Of a DNA stretch of 34,105 nt, positions 33,678 through 34,105 are shown piece by piece. The position numbers were made by a program, and so were the translations under genes. The notes below the pieces were generated by a model. That model did no database searches and was not told the DNA's origin. It saw nothing but the letters and a program-made list of their open reading frames with translations. This DNA comes from Rhodospirillales bacterium. GTDB lineage: Bacteria; Pseudomonadota; Alphaproteobacteria; Rhodospirillales; WMHbin7. Position 1 is the first letter of the stretch; every line of letters starts with the position of its first letter. Where the stretch lies: assembly GCA_016215555.1 (NCBI GenBank), contig JACRJC010000061.1, forward strand, positions 1-34,105, given 5' to 3'.

Positions 33678-33736
33678 CGTCATCGTCAGCAACGGGCAGC
33701 TTCACAACGATATGCGCAAATTGGTGGGGTAGGGGC
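33678..33736 (+). pseudogene. Duplicated suhB 3'-end fragment (right copy of the direct repeat)
   Basis: Encodes VIVSNGQLHNDMRKLVG and a stop, against VIASNGQLHNDMRKLVG in suhB. The differences include a Ser codon TCC against AGC (two changes, same residue) and a Gly codon GGC against GGG. This pattern says the copy comes from a functional diverged suhB allele and not from decay of a fresh duplicate. It marks the right edge of the inserted segment 32564-33677. Confidence 0.8.
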
Positions 33737-33963
33737 TAGTCCTCGATCAGGCTCTCGATATTCCGCGCCCCGTGCAGAATGCGTTCGATGCGGATTTCCT
33801 TGCCGTCCAACCGATGGAAGATCAGATAGCGTTCATGCACGGCCATGCGGATGCCGGGCAATAAATCGTCGCGCAGAGGAAAAGCCTCGGGCGTTTTAGC
33901 AATGGCTTGGCAATGGTCGCGGATTTCTTGGATGAAGTCGATCGCCCGCAGGGGATTATCCAA
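33736..33963 (-). pseudogene. RelE/ParE-family toxin, N-terminally truncated
   Basis: 75 residues from TTG 33963 match the middle and end of ParE-type toxins: DNPLRAIDFIQEIRDHCQAI, then PLRDDLLPGIRMAVHERYLIFHRL and IERILHGARNIESL. The first ~20-25 residues, which normally carry the first strand and helix up to IW-YIA, are missing. The frame upstream (ending RRRDTL) has no resemblance, and neither other frame restores it. No antitoxin is visible to 34105. Its stop codon shares a base with the duplicated suhB end. Probably a disrupted gene; a functional short form from TTG cannot be excluded. Confidence 0.65.
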
Positions 33964-34049
33964 GGTATCCCTCCGGCGTGGGCCGCCTTCTGTAATCCGG
34001 TCATTTCGTCGATTCTGCCGTGATCTTTGGTGGAACGGGGAGATGAGAA

Positions 34050-34075
34050 GTGTCCACAGAACCTGTTATGGACAC
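34050..34075. repeat. Inverted repeat near the right edge
   Basis: GTGTCCA (34050-34056) and TGGACAC (34069-34075) flank a 12-base centre that itself contains CAG-aac-CTG. It lies in the unrelated sequence that replaces the ParE N-terminus, so it may be part of an insertion running off the window. Nothing else is recognised in 33964-34105. Confidence 0.4.
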
Positions 34076-34105
34076 AAGTTCGACTGGGCGTCGGCGTCGG
34101 CGCAA

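Noticed and set aside
34081..34105. GGCGTC tandem at the right edge
   Set aside because: Only about two and a half short units at the window edge, too little to call a repeat array.

Overview
The window looks like the chromosome of a free-living alphaproteobacterium, most likely a Rhodospirillales / Magnetospirillum-like organism. The reasons are high GC with mostly GC-rich third codon positions, a DivK single-domain regulator, a perfect CtrA-type box, alphaproteobacterial-style PccA/PccB, YejEF, MiaA and IlvBNC proteins, and many palindromic intergenic repeats of a kind I recognise from alphaproteobacteria. This assignment is inference; no rRNA or tRNA gene is present to settle it.

Layout, left to right. 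1-115 is the 5' end of a leftward gene behind a CtrA-like box. 321-2971 encodes the last two components of a Yej-type peptide/microcin C ABC importer (yejE, yejF), without yejA/yejB beside them. 3131-4538 (minus) holds accA behind an Rcp1-like response regulator. 4675-7269 (plus) holds a lipoprotein M48 metalloprotease and moaA. 7480-8867 (minus) holds divK, a predicted CRP/FNR-controlled small RNA and an HCCA-isomerase-like protein. 9174-11734 (minus) is a coupled pair: EamA transporter and acyl-CoA synthetase. 11735-12418 is a gene-free block packed with repeats. 12419-13507 (minus) is a secreted TM1410/GH114-like protein. 13603-19325 (plus) runs DUF1015, miaA, then ilvB-ilvN-ilvC, ending in a strong terminator. 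19631-22460 (minus) holds a chemoreceptor, a Cupin_5 protein and a small protein. 22629-28280 (plus) holds a hypothetical gene, pccB, a two-gene insert, pccA and acyP. 28330-29260 (plus) is a short cluster of accessory genes ending in a 42-residue Phd/YefM antitoxin. uppP (minus) follows, then epmB-efp-suhB (plus), a nucleotidyltransferase-fold gene flanked by a duplicated suhB 3' end, and a 5'-truncated ParE-like toxin gene.

Genes that work together: ilvBNC make the branched-chain amino-acid precursors; pccA/pccB carboxylate propionyl-CoA; epmB modifies the lysine of the EF-P encoded by efp next door; accA supplies malonyl-CoA; yejE/yejF are the inner-membrane and ATPase parts of one importer.

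The most unusual content is between genes. (1) A family of ~200-bp non-autonomous elements has ends close to GGCTCTTCGACG. Two copies have perfect 8-bp target duplications and one has a near-perfect one; three copies sit at the stop codon or terminator of a neighbouring gene. (2) A predicted ~150-nt RNA has a perfect TGTGA-N6-TCACA site exactly 41.5 bp upstream of its predicted start and a strong terminator. (3) A 59-bp duplication of the suhB 3' end brackets a cargo gene, with synonymous differences that point to a foreign allele. (4) A pair of 76-bp CTAG-ended hairpins lies just upstream of ilvB. All of these come from reading by eye; no database search or folding program was run.
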